DNA of 7,939 bases from UBA1737 sp045653225 (GTDB lineage Bacteria; Bacillota_I; Bacilli_A; ML615J-28; CAG-313), in assembly GCA_045653225.1 (NCBI GenBank), contig JAZOLP010000150.1, positions 1 through 7,939 of the forward strand, given 5' to 3'. Under the pieces are notes generated by a model. It was given only the letters and a program-made list of their open reading frames with translations. It was not told where the DNA came from and made no database searches. Every line of letters begins with the position of its first letter. The stretch's first letter is position 1. The position numbers were made by a program, and so were the translations under genes. Of this stretch, positions 1-6,362 are shown in pieces.

Positions 1-50
1 TTTGACCTTTATTTGTATATGTTAATAAAAATTTATAGAAAAACGATTAT

Positions 51-80
51 TTGGAAAAAACATAAAAAATATGTTATAAT
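51..80 (+). promoter_or_regulatory. Promoter of operon A (sigma-A type, extended -10)
   Basis: A perfect TATAAT sits at 75-80, preceded by TG at 72-73 with one base between, which is the extended -10 arrangement. A -35-like TTGGAA lies at 51-56, giving an 18-bp spacer. Transcription would start near 86-88, leaving a leader of only about 13-15 bases that just contains the ribosome binding site of the first ABC gene. No operator-like repeat or riboswitch fits in so short a leader. The bases before 51 show nothing I can support. The promoter match is seen directly; its use is inferred. Confidence 0.75.
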
Positions 81-89
81 AATAAAAAT

Positions 90-94
90 GGAGG
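90..94 (+). promoter_or_regulatory. Ribosome binding site of first ABC gene
   Basis: GGAGG ends 6 bases before the ATG at 101. This decides the start. The nearer ATG at 97, in another frame, is only 2 bases from the site and meets a stop after six codons. Confidence 0.85.
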
Positions 95-100
95 TAATGT

Positions 101-1828
101 ATGAAAAAGTTATTTAAATACTTTAAATCATATATTAAAGAAACAATACTAGCTCCTTTATTTAAATTATTAGAAGCATTATTAGAGTTATTAATACCTT
201 TAGTTGTTGCGGCTATAATTGATAAAGGGATAGGATTATTAGATAAATCATATGTAATTAAAATGATTGTTGTTATGATATCTTGTGGTATTGTTGGTTT
301 AATTTTGTCTGTTTTAGGTCAATTTTTTGCTGCTAAGACAGCAGTAGGATTTACTGCAAAATTAAAATTAGATTTATTTAAAAAAATCCAAGAGTTATCA
401 TTTAGTGATATTGACAATTTAGGTACTTCTAGTATTATTACTAGAATGACTTCTGATGTAAATCAAGTACAAACAGGGATTAATCTTACACTTCGATTAT
501 TTTTAAGATCTCCATTTGTAGTTTTTGGTGCTGCAATTATGGCGTATATTATTGATCCTAATATTTCTGTAATTTTCTTTATTAGCATTTTAGTTTTATC
601 AGTTGTTGTATTTGGTATTATGCTTCTTACTATGCCTCTGCATAAGAAAGTACAAGAAAATCTAGATAATGTACTTGCCCAAACAAAAGAAAATTTAAGT
701 GGGGTTAGAGTTGTAAGAGCTTTTACTTCTGAAAATGAAGAAATTGAAAAATATAATTTAGCTACTAATAAATTAGAAAAATCTTTAAATAAAGTTGGTA
801 ATATCTCTAATCTTTTAAATCCTCTTACATTTATTATTGTTAATACCGCAATCATTATTTTAATTTACACTGGTGCGTTAAAAGTAGATAGTGGAATGCT
901 TTCTCAAGGTGAAGTAATTGCATTATACAACTATATGTCTCAAATTTTAGTTGAATTAATAAAGCTTGCTAGTTTAATTATTACGATGACTAAGTCTGTT
1001 TCATGTGGTAAAAGAATTTCTAAAATTATTGAAATGGATACAAGTATTTTCATAGACAAAAATAACTCGCTTGATAGTAAAAAATATATTAGTTATAAAG
1101 ATGTTTCTATGAAATATGCCGGTGCTAAAGAAGATTCTTTAGAAAATATTTCATTTGATGTAGATAAAGGTGATACTATTGGTATTATAGGTGGTACTGG
1201 TAGTGGCAAGAGTAGTTTAGTAAATTTATTACTTAGGTTTTATGATGTCTCTAATGGGCAAATATATTTTGATTATTTACCAATTGAATCATATCATCCA
1301 AAAGAATTAAGAGAAAGAATTAGTATTGTATTACAAAAATCTGTTTTATTTAAGGGCACAATTCGTGAAAATATAAAATGGGGAAATAAAAATGCTAGTG
1401 ATGAAGAAATTCTTAAAGCATTAGAGATTGCTCAAGGGTTAGATATATTATCTAAAAAAGAAGATGGATTAGATTCTATCGTCTCACAAGGTGGTAAAAA
1501 CTTTTCGGGTGGACAGCGTCAACGTCTTGCACTTGCTCGTGCAATTGTAAAACGCCCTGAAGTCTTAATATTAGATGATTCTGCATCAGCACTTGATTTT
1601 GCAACCGATGCCGCTTTAAGAAAAGCAATTAAAGAACTTGATTATCATCCTACTGTGTTCATTGTTTCACAACGTACATCTTCAATTCAAAATGCAGATA
1701 AAATCTTAGTTTTAGATGATGGTATGCTTGTTGGAATAGGAACTCATACTGAACTATTAGAAAGTAATAAGGTATATCAAGAAATTTATTATTCTCAATT
1801 TAAGAAGGAGGATAATAAAAATGAATAA
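101..1828 (+). CDS. ABC exporter half-transporter, partner with degenerate ATP site
   Basis: This is a 575-residue type I ABC exporter half: an N-terminal six-helix membrane domain (about residues 15-300) fused to a nucleotide-binding domain (about 330-570). Visible motifs are the A-loop Tyr339, Walker A GGTGSGKSS at 364-372, Q-loop Gln412, signature FSGGQ at 468-472, Walker B ending in Asp492 and D-loop SALD at 496-499. Two key residues deviate: Asp493 stands where the catalytic glutamate should be, and Gln524 replaces the switch (H-loop) histidine. This pattern is known from one partner of heterodimeric exporters of the BmrCD, LmrCD and TM287/288 type, so this subunit probably supplies the weak ATP site and pairs with the next gene. 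The substrate cannot be read from sequence; multidrug or lipid export is only a family guess. The end overlaps the next gene by 8 bases, which suggests translational coupling. Confidence 0.93.
   Translation: MKKLFKYFKSYIKETILAPLFKLLEALLELLIPLVVAAIIDKGIGLLDKSYVIKMIVVMISCGIVGLILSVLGQFFAAKTAVGFTAKLKLDLFKKIQELSFSDIDNLGTSSIITRMTSDVNQVQTGINLTLRLFLRSPFVVFGAAIMAYIIDPNISVIFFISILVLSVVVFGIMLLTMPLHKKVQENLDNVLAQTKENLSGVRVVRAFTSENEEIEKYNLATNKLEKSLNKVGNISNLLNPLTFIIVNTAIIILIYTGALKVDSGMLSQGEVIALYNYMSQILVELIKLASLIITMTKSVSCGKRISKIIEMDTSIFIDKNNSLDSKKYISYKDVSMKYAGAKEDSLENISFDVDKGDTIGIIGGTGSGKSSLVNLLLRFYDVSNGQIYFDYLPIESYHPKELRERISIVLQKSVLFKGTIRENIKWGNKNASDEEILKALEIAQGLDILSKKEDGLDSIVSQGGKNFSGGQRQRLALARAIVKRPEVLILDDSASALDFATDAALRKAIKELDYHPTVFIVSQRTSSIQNADKILVLDDGMLVGIGTHTELLESNKVYQEIYYSQFKKEDNKNE
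1805..1811 (+). promoter_or_regulatory. Ribosome binding site of second ABC gene
   Basis: AAGGAGG lies inside the 3' end of the first ABC gene, 9 bases before the ATG at 1821. It supports that start and the 8-base gene overlap. Confidence 0.85.
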
Positions 1829-3566
1829 AACTGTTATTAAAAAATTATTAAAATATTTAAATAAAAATGTTATTAGTTTATGTCTTACTTTATTACTTGC
1901 AATTATTTCTGTTTCATTAACCATTTATGTACCTATATTATTTGGTAATGCTATAGATTTAATAGTAGACAAAGGAAATGTTGACTTTAGTGGTCTTCAT
2001 ATAATATTATTTAATATTTTTATCATTATTATAATAATTGGTATATTACAATGGATAATGCTTACAATTAACAACTATGTTGCGTATAGAATCAATAAAA
2101 ATATTAGAAAAGAATGTTTTGTAAAATTACATCATTTACCATTGAAATATTTAGATGCGCATTCACATGGAGAGTTAGTAAGTGTTATAATTAATGATAC
2201 TGATCAGTTTACAGAGGGCTTACTTTTAGGGCTTACTCAAGCATTTTCTAGTATTGTAACTATTATTGGAACTATTTGTTTTATGGTTTATATTAACTGG
2301 ATTATTGCGGTTGTTGTTATATTAGTTACTCCTCTTTCACTTTTTGTTGCAAAATTTATTTCAAGTAAAACTTATACAATGTTTAAAGCCCAATCAGAAA
2401 TTAGAGCAGTTCAAACAGGTTTTATTGATGAAATGATTAGTAACTTAAAAGTTGTTGAAGCGTATAATCATGAAGAAGAAAATATAAAAAGATTTGAAGA
2501 AATTAATAATAAATTAGAAAAATGTTCATTAAAAGCTACATTCTTTTCATCACTAACAAATCCATGTACAAGATTTGTTAATTCTGTTGTTTATGCACTT
2601 GTTGCGTTATTCGGGGCATTATTTGTAATAAATCCTGTAAGCAGTGCATTAATGCTAACTGTTGGTAGTTTATCTAGTTTTTTAAGTTATGCTAATCAAT
2701 ATACTAAACCTTTTAATGAAATTTCAAGTGTAATTACAGAACTTCAAAATGCTTTCGCATGTGCAACTCGTGTGTTTAATTTACTTGATGAAAAAGAAGA
2801 AGTTAGCGATAAAGAAAATAAAGTATTAAATAATGTTGCAGGTAATGTTTTACTTGAACATGTATATTTTTCATATCAAAAAGATCAAAAGTTAATTGAA
2901 AATTTTAATCTTGTAGTAAAACCAGGTATGAAAGTCGCAATAGTAGGCCCTACTGGTTGTGGAAAAACTACATTAATTAATTTATTAATGCGTTTCTATG
3001 ATGTTAATGATGGTGAAATTTTAGTTGAAAATAATAATATCAAAGATGTAACAAGAATGAGTCTAAGAGATTCTTATGGAATGGTACTTCAAGATACATG
3101 GATTAAACGTGCAAGTGTAAAAGATAATATTACACTTGGAAAACCAGATGCAACAATGGATGAAATAATTGAAGCATGTAAAAAAGCTCATTGTCATTCT
3201 TTTATTAAAAGACTTCCAAATGGTTATGATACTATTCTATCAGATGAAGGTTCATTATCAGCAGGTCAAAAACAATTACTTTGTATTGCACGTATAATGT
3301 TATGTTTACCTCCAATGTTAATATTAGATGAAGCTACTTCTTCAATTGATACAAGAACTGAACTTAAAATACAAGAAGCTTTTAATACTCTTATGAAAGG
3401 TAAAACTACATTTATTGTTGCACATCGACTTTCAACAATTAAAGAAGCTGATATAATATTAGTAATGAATAATGGAAATGTAATTGAAACAGGAAATCAT
3501 GATGAATTACTTTCAAAAGGTGGTTTCTATGCGAATTTATACAATTCTCAATTTGTAAAATATTAG
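1821..3566 (+). CDS. ABC exporter half-transporter, partner with catalytic glutamate
   Basis: This 581-residue protein is the second half of the exporter: membrane domain about 15-310, nucleotide-binding domain about 340-575. Visible motifs are A-loop Tyr352, Walker A GPTGCGKTT at 376-384, Q-loop Gln424, Walker B with Asp503 followed by the catalytic Glu504, and the intact H-loop His535. Its signature is LSAGQ (479-483), with Ala replacing the first Gly of LSGGQ. In a head-to-tail ATPase dimer this weakened signature would face the degenerate Walker site of the first subunit, while its own intact Walker/Glu/His site would face that subunit's good FSGGQ. The two genes therefore complement each other as one heterodimer with one consensus and one degenerate site. 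The dimer logic is established for the family; its application here is inference. Substrate unknown; location is the cytoplasmic membrane. The stop TAG overlaps the next ribosome binding site. Confidence 0.93.
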   Translation: MNKTVIKKLLKYLNKNVISLCLTLLLAIISVSLTIYVPILFGNAIDLIVDKGNVDFSGLHIILFNIFIIIIIIGILQWIMLTINNYVAYRINKNIRKECFVKLHHLPLKYLDAHSHGELVSVIINDTDQFTEGLLLGLTQAFSSIVTIIGTICFMVYINWIIAVVVILVTPLSLFVAKFISSKTYTMFKAQSEIRAVQTGFIDEMISNLKVVEAYNHEEENIKRFEEINNKLEKCSLKATFFSSLTNPCTRFVNSVVYALVALFGALFVINPVSSALMLTVGSLSSFLSYANQYTKPFNEISSVITELQNAFACATRVFNLLDEKEEVSDKENKVLNNVAGNVLLEHVYFSYQKDQKLIENFNLVVKPGMKVAIVGPTGCGKTTLINLLMRFYDVNDGEILVENNNIKDVTRMSLRDSYGMVLQDTWIKRASVKDNITLGKPDATMDEIIEACKKAHCHSFIKRLPNGYDTILSDEGSLSAGQKQLLCIARIMLCLPPMLILDEATSSIDTRTELKIQEAFNTLMKGKTTFIVAHRLSTIKEADIILVMNNGNVIETGNHDELLSKGGFYANLYNSQFVKY

Positions 3567-3570
3567 GTGA
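3565..3570 (+). promoter_or_regulatory. Ribosome binding site overlapping a stop codon
   Basis: AGGTGA begins inside the TAG stop (3564-3566) of the second ABC gene and ends 3 bases before the ATG at 3574. It matches the anti-Shine-Dalgarno segment UCACCU. The overlap suggests that translation of the iron-sulfur protein is coupled to termination of the ABC gene. Confidence 0.75.
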
Positions 3571-3573
3571 ATT

Positions 3574-4719
3574 ATGGAAAACAAAGTATATATTTATAAA
3601 ATTAATAAATATGATGAAACTTTAGTAGAACAAGCATATCAAGAATTATTAATCAATAATGGCTTATTAGATTTTGTAAAAAAAGATATGAAAGTTGGTA
3701 TTAAAGTAAATTTAGTTGGTAACTTTAATCCAGATAAAGCAGCAACTACTCATCCAATTCTTGTAAAAGTATTATGTAAGTTATTAATCGAAAGAGGTGC
3801 TATTGTAACAATAGGAGATAGTCCTGGTGGATTATTTACCGAAGGTGTTTTAAAAAGTGCTTATAAAGGTGCAGGACTTACAATTTGTGAAGAAGTTGGA
3901 GCTTTCCTTAATTATGATGTATCAACATCTAATATTAAAGTAGATAAGCAAGTTGTTAAAAACTTAGATGTATCAAATTGGTTATTAAATCAAGATGCTT
4001 TAATCAATTTTGCAAAACTTAAATCACATGGTATGATGGCACTGTCTTGTAGTACTAAAAACATGTTTGGTGTTGTACCAGGTGTGTTAAAACCAGAATA
4101 TCATTACAGATATCCTAGTCATGATGACTTTGCGAATATGTTAATTGATATAAATGAAGTATTTAATTGTAAATTAAATATAGTAGATGCAATAATCGGC
4201 ATGGAAGGCAATGGACCAACTCAAGGAACTCCAAGAATGATTGGAGCATTACTTGCATCAACTAAACCATATCCTATTGATGTGGTTTCTGCAAAACTTA
4301 TTAATTTAGATATTGATAATGTTTACACTATTACAGAATCTATTAAAAGAGGGTTAACAACTTCATTTGAAGATATTTTATTAAATGAAGATATTACTGA
4401 TTTAATAGTTGAAGATTTTAAAAACATTGAACCAGGGAAAAGTATGGAATTCTCTGAAAAATTTAAAGGTCCATTTGGTAAAATTATTAATCCAATTATC
4501 GCAAAAGTCTTAACTGTAAAGCCAAAAGTTAAGAAAAAAGAATGTATTGGATGTAAAAAATGTGAAAACATTTGTCCTGTTAAAGCAATAATAATGAAAG
4601 ACAAAAAACCAATAATTAATAGAGATAAATGTATTAGATGTTTTTGTTGCCAAGAATTTTGTCCTGTAGGTGCAATGAAAGCACACAAAAATATTATTGT
4701 AAAAATTCTTTCAAAATAG
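3574..4719 (+). CDS. DUF362 domain protein with C-terminal 2[4Fe-4S] ferredoxin domain
   Basis: This 381-residue protein has an N-terminal DUF362-type domain (about 1-300). Recognisable elements are KVNLVG near 44-49, a TTHP segment at 58-61, GDSPGG at 81-86, the FAKLKSHG segment at 146-153, and the EGNGPTQGTPR segment at 211-221. A C-terminal bacterial ferredoxin domain follows, with two complete CxxCxxCxxxC-P motifs: Cys324/327/330/334 and Cys353/356/359/363. Each motif should donate ligands to [4Fe-4S] clusters, so the protein is probably a cytoplasmic electron-transfer or redox protein. The DUF362 family has no firmly established general reaction that I can cite, so no function is assigned. 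There is no signal peptide or membrane segment. It sits 7 bases after the ABC pair and 8 bases before a lipoprotein gene in one apparent transcript, an association that is suggestive only. Family call is confident; role unknown. Confidence 0.88.
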   Translation: MENKVYIYKINKYDETLVEQAYQELLINNGLLDFVKKDMKVGIKVNLVGNFNPDKAATTHPILVKVLCKLLIERGAIVTIGDSPGGLFTEGVLKSAYKGAGLTICEEVGAFLNYDVSTSNIKVDKQVVKNLDVSNWLLNQDALINFAKLKSHGMMALSCSTKNMFGVVPGVLKPEYHYRYPSHDDFANMLIDINEVFNCKLNIVDAIIGMEGNGPTQGTPRMIGALLASTKPYPIDVVSAKLINLDIDNVYTITESIKRGLTTSFEDILLNEDITDLIVEDFKNIEPGKSMEFSEKFKGPFGKIINPIIAKVLTVKPKVKKKECIGCKKCENICPVKAIIMKDKKPIINRDKCIRCFCCQEFCPVGAMKAHKNIIVKILSK

Positions 4720-4723
4720 GTGA
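4718..4723 (+). promoter_or_regulatory. Ribosome binding site deciding the lipoprotein start
   Basis: AGGTGA starts inside the TAG stop (4717-4719) of the DUF362 gene and ends 4 bases before the ATG at 4728. It rules out the longer in-frame reading from 4638, which would lie inside the DUF362 gene and bury the signal peptide. Confidence 0.78.
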
Positions 4724-4727
4724 ATAT

Positions 4728-5381
4728 ATGAAAAAAACTCTTTATATAATTGTTATGTTAATTTGTTTCTTATTTATTGCCTCATGTGAATCAACAAACA
4801 ATAACAACAACAATAACAATAACAACCAAGATCCATCATTAGATGGAATTGATATTTCAAAATTTGAAATGCCTCAAACAGAATTTATGTATGATGGGCA
4901 CACTCTTACAAAATTAGAAGAAGTAATGAAATTAGTAATTACTGAAGGTACATTTTGTTATGATAAATACTTAATTTCTATTGGATACAAGTATGTTCTA
5001 GAAGAAAGCGATAAAACTATTTTATACGCATACTATTCTGTTGATGAACTTAGATTAATTTATCTTGAAACACAAGGAAAGATTGCACATAGTTCATATT
5101 TTAAATTAACTGATGATGAAGATTTTTCTATTTGTCATAAAATTCAATATTTTAATCCAAGAAGACAAGATTTTCTTGCGGTAATGAATTGTGATAAAGC
5201 TTTATATAATGAAGATTACATTGGAGAATATGAATTATATCGTGGTTATAATTCTTTAACAACTGAAGAAGTTACTACAAAAATTACAAATCAAAATTAT
5301 CAATTATTTGATTTATTTAATCAAGTAACTACAGAAAAAATAAATATTAGTTTATCTGAATTTGGATTTAAAGTAAAATAA
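4728..5381 (+). CDS. Small lipoprotein with poly-asparagine linker, unknown function
   Basis: This 217-residue protein starts with a lipoprotein signal peptide: Lys2-Lys3, a hydrophobic core at about 5-18, and a lipobox I17-A18-S19-C20. Cys20 should therefore be lipidated and the mature protein anchored on the outer face of the cytoplasmic membrane. Directly after the anchor come ten consecutive Asn residues (24-33), a flexible spacer. The rest (about 35-217) is an acidic and aromatic-rich soluble domain with no transmembrane segment. It carries three further cysteines (77, 136, 155) and ends with alternating hydrophobic residues that look like beta strands. I do not recognise the domain. As the last gene of operon A, just before a strong terminator, it might serve the exporter as an extracytoplasmic accessory, but that is context inference only. 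A plain surface lipoprotein is equally possible. Confidence 0.85.
   Translation: MKKTLYIIVMLICFLFIASCESTNNNNNNNNNNQDPSLDGIDISKFEMPQTEFMYDGHTLTKLEEVMKLVITEGTFCYDKYLISIGYKYVLEESDKTILYAYYSVDELRLIYLETQGKIAHSSYFKLTDDEDFSICHKIQYFNPRRQDFLAVMNCDKALYNEDYIGEYELYRGYNSLTTEEVTTKITNQNYQLFDLFNQVTTEKINISLSEFGFKVK
4797..4826 (+). repeat. AAC/AAT trinucleotide tract coding for ten asparagines
   Basis: Ten consecutive codons are AAC (seven) or AAT (three). They encode the Asn linker behind the lipidated cysteine. A tract of this type can change length by slippage in steps of one residue without breaking the frame. Confidence 0.9.
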
Positions 5382-5387
5382 ATTGAT

Positions 5388-5418
5388 AACTTGTAATACC
5401 TTGTATTACAAGTTTTTT
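5388..5418 (+). terminator. Rho-independent terminator of operon A
   Basis: A perfect 12-bp stem pairs 5388-5399 with 5403-5414 around a 3-base loop (CTT) and runs into six T at 5413-5418. It lies 6 bases after the lipoprotein stop codon. The stem is AT-rich, as expected in this genome, but has no mismatches. There is no T-tract on the opposite side, so it should act mainly on the + strand. It separates operon A from operon B. Confidence 0.9.
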
Positions 5419-5447
5419 ATATTTTTAAAGCATATTCGTACTTATAA

Positions 5448-5479
5448 TTCTTTATTAAAATAATAACTTTAATAAAGAA
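5448..5479 (+). promoter_or_regulatory. 12-bp perfect inverted repeat, possible operator of operon B
   Basis: TTCTTTATTAAA (5448-5459) and TTTAATAAAGAA (5468-5479) are exact reverse complements separated by 8 bases. No T-tract follows on either strand, so this is not a normal terminator. The right half covers the place where the -35 element of the following TATAAT box would be, which suits a binding site for a dimeric regulator. It might instead be chance in AT-rich DNA or an RNA hairpin. The symmetry is seen directly; the operator role is inference. Confidence 0.45.
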
Positions 5480-5486
5480 AATAGTG

Positions 5487-5492
5487 TATAAT
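5487..5492 (+). promoter_or_regulatory. Candidate -10 box of operon B, near-leaderless start
   Basis: A perfect TATAAT ends 6 bases before the ATG at 5499, so transcription would begin at or next to that ATG. No good -35 hexamer is present 16-18 bases upstream, where the dyad at 5448-5479 lies instead. A second TATAAT at 5443-5448 also lacks a clear -35 and would give a leader of about 40-45 bases. Which of the two is used, if either, cannot be decided from sequence. Confidence 0.45.
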
Positions 5493-5498
5493 AAACAT

Positions 5499-5810
5499 AT
5501 GAAAAAAGAATTATTTAGTAAATTATTTAAGATAGAAGACAGTAATATCATTAACATTAAAGAAATTAATAACGATTTAATTATTGAAATAGAAACAGAT
5601 GTTTTAAGTTTTGCGATGGGCAATAACATTAGAGAAAACGAATATAATTCAGTAAAAAACATATATACATTTAAAAATATATGTGAAATTAGTTCAAAAG
5701 ACTTATTTAAAATAAATATAATTTTTAATACTACTTATATTAATGATTTAATATGTTTTGATACTGATTTAGGTAAAATATATTTAAATTGTGATGAAGT
5801 AATATTATGA
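5499..5810 (+). CDS. Unrecognised 103-residue protein, first gene of operon B
   Basis: I do not recognise this protein. It reads 103 residues from the ATG at 5499. An in-frame GTG at 5484 would add five residues but would overlap the TATAAT box, so the ATG is preferred. Neither start has a visible Shine-Dalgarno sequence. The protein is Ile/Asn/Lys-rich, has no signal peptide or membrane segment, and alternates hydrophobic residues in several stretches (about 17-32 and 70-102), suggesting a small mostly beta, probably cytoplasmic fold. Two cysteines (60 and 86) are present without a metal-binding pattern. It ends in TGA followed at once by an in-frame TAG, a double stop. The next gene starts 12 bases later with its own ribosome binding site, so they are probably cotranscribed. 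Confidence 0.7.
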   Translation: MKKELFSKLFKIEDSNIINIKEINNDLIIEIETDVLSFAMGNNIRENEYNSVKNIYTFKNICEISSKDLFKINIIFNTTYINDLICFDTDLGKIYLNCDEVIL

Positions 5811-5811
5811 T

Positions 5812-5816
5812 AGGAG
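5812..5816 (+). promoter_or_regulatory. Ribosome binding site of the DUF5662-like gene
   Basis: AGGAG ends 6 bases before the ATG at 5823 and partly overlaps the TAG that follows the upstream TGA stop. The ATG at 5819, in another frame, meets a stop after five codons and is not used. Confidence 0.8.
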
Positions 5817-5822
5817 AAATGT

Positions 5823-6350
5823 ATGAAATTTATTAATTTTTTTAAACACTTACATACAGTAAATAAACATCGCTTTTGTGTATTTGTTCATGCTTGTAAA
5901 GCAGGTATTGTTTTTCAAGGATTAGTACACGATTTATCTAAATACCATCCTACAGAGTTTTTTGTAGGGGTTAAATATTTCCAAGGTACAAGAAGTCCAA
6001 ATGATGCAGAACGTGAAGAAAAAGGTATGTCAACTGCATGGATTCATCATAAAGGAAGAAATAAACATCATTTTGAATATTGGAATGATTTAGATATGAA
6101 AGATCACGTTTATAAATCTGTTGAAATGCCAATTAAATATGTAAAAGAAATGTTTTGTGACCGTATTGCGGCATGTAAAATATATTTAGGAAAAAAATAT
6201 AAGGATTCATCAGCTTTAGATTATTTTATTTTAAAAAAAGCAAAAGACCTAATGCATCCAAATACAGCTAGTCTATTAGAAAAATGGTTAAGATTTCTTT
6301 CTGAAAATGGTGAGAAAGAAACATTTAAAATGATAAGAAAACAAAAATAA
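5823..6350 (+). CDS. DUF5662-like protein with HD-domain-like residues
   Basis: This 175-residue soluble protein resembles the DUF5662 family. Characteristic segments are the HLHTVNKHR stretch at 9-17, VHDLSKYHPTEF at 35-46, the FQGTRSP segment at 53-59, and WIHHKGRNKHHFEYW at 73-87. The order of His and Asp residues (His16 or His23, the His36-Asp37 pair, His75-His76 and His82-His83, then Asp113 in CDRIAA) is what a metal-dependent HD-type phosphohydrolase would show, so a hydrolase acting on a phosphorylated or nucleotide substrate is a reasonable guess. That reaction is inference; the family is uncharacterised as far as I know. There is no signal peptide or membrane segment. It lies between a small unknown gene and a membrane protein gene, 12 bases from each, in an apparent operon. 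A structural or non-catalytic role cannot be excluded. Confidence 0.82.
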   Translation: MKFINFFKHLHTVNKHRFCVFVHACKAGIVFQGLVHDLSKYHPTEFFVGVKYFQGTRSPNDAEREEKGMSTAWIHHKGRNKHHFEYWNDLDMKDHVYKSVEMPIKYVKEMFCDRIAACKIYLGKKYKDSSALDYFILKKAKDLMHPNTASLLEKWLRFLSENGEKETFKMIRKQK

Positions 6351-6358
6351 AAAGGAGG
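6351..6358 (+). promoter_or_regulatory. Ribosome binding site of the YcjF-like gene
   Basis: AAAGGAGG begins directly after the TAA of the upstream gene and ends 4 bases before the ATG at 6363. It is among the strongest sites in the window and fixes this start. Confidence 0.85.
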
Positions 6359-6362
6359 AACT

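Noticed and set aside
2..30. TTGACC as a possible -35 of an upstream promoter
   Set aside because: No acceptable -10 hexamer lies 16-18 bases downstream, whereas the 51-80 promoter fits well.
97..117. Mini-ORF from ATG at 97
   Set aside because: It is six codons long, only 2 bases from the ribosome binding site, and out of frame with the ABC gene; a by-product of ATGTATG, as is the ATG at 5819.
463..855. 130-codon minus-strand open frame
   Set aside because: It lies wholly inside the first ABC gene, has no ribosome binding site or recognisable protein, and is a shadow of that gene's codon pattern.
4323..4688. 121-codon minus-strand open frame
   Set aside because: It is antisense to the ferredoxin domain of the DUF362 gene, whose eight cysteine ligands show that the + strand is the coding strand.
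4638..4727. Longer in-frame start for the lipoprotein
   Set aside because: It would begin inside the DUF362 gene and place 30 residues before the signal peptide. The AGGTGA site and the ATG at 4728 give a proper lipoprotein N-terminus.
5448..5479. Inverted repeat as a second terminator
   Set aside because: Neither strand has a T-tract after the stem, and a proper terminator already lies at 5388-5418.
5484..5498. GTG start five codons upstream of the first operon B gene
   Set aside because: There is no Shine-Dalgarno sequence, and the codons overlap the TATAAT box, so a transcript from that box would not include it. It remains possible if the upstream TATAAT at 5443 is used.
5417..5662. 81-codon minus-strand open frame
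   Set aside because: It overlaps the terminator region and the start of operon B, has no Shine-Dalgarno site, and its apparent hydrophobicity comes from reading AT-rich DNA backwards.
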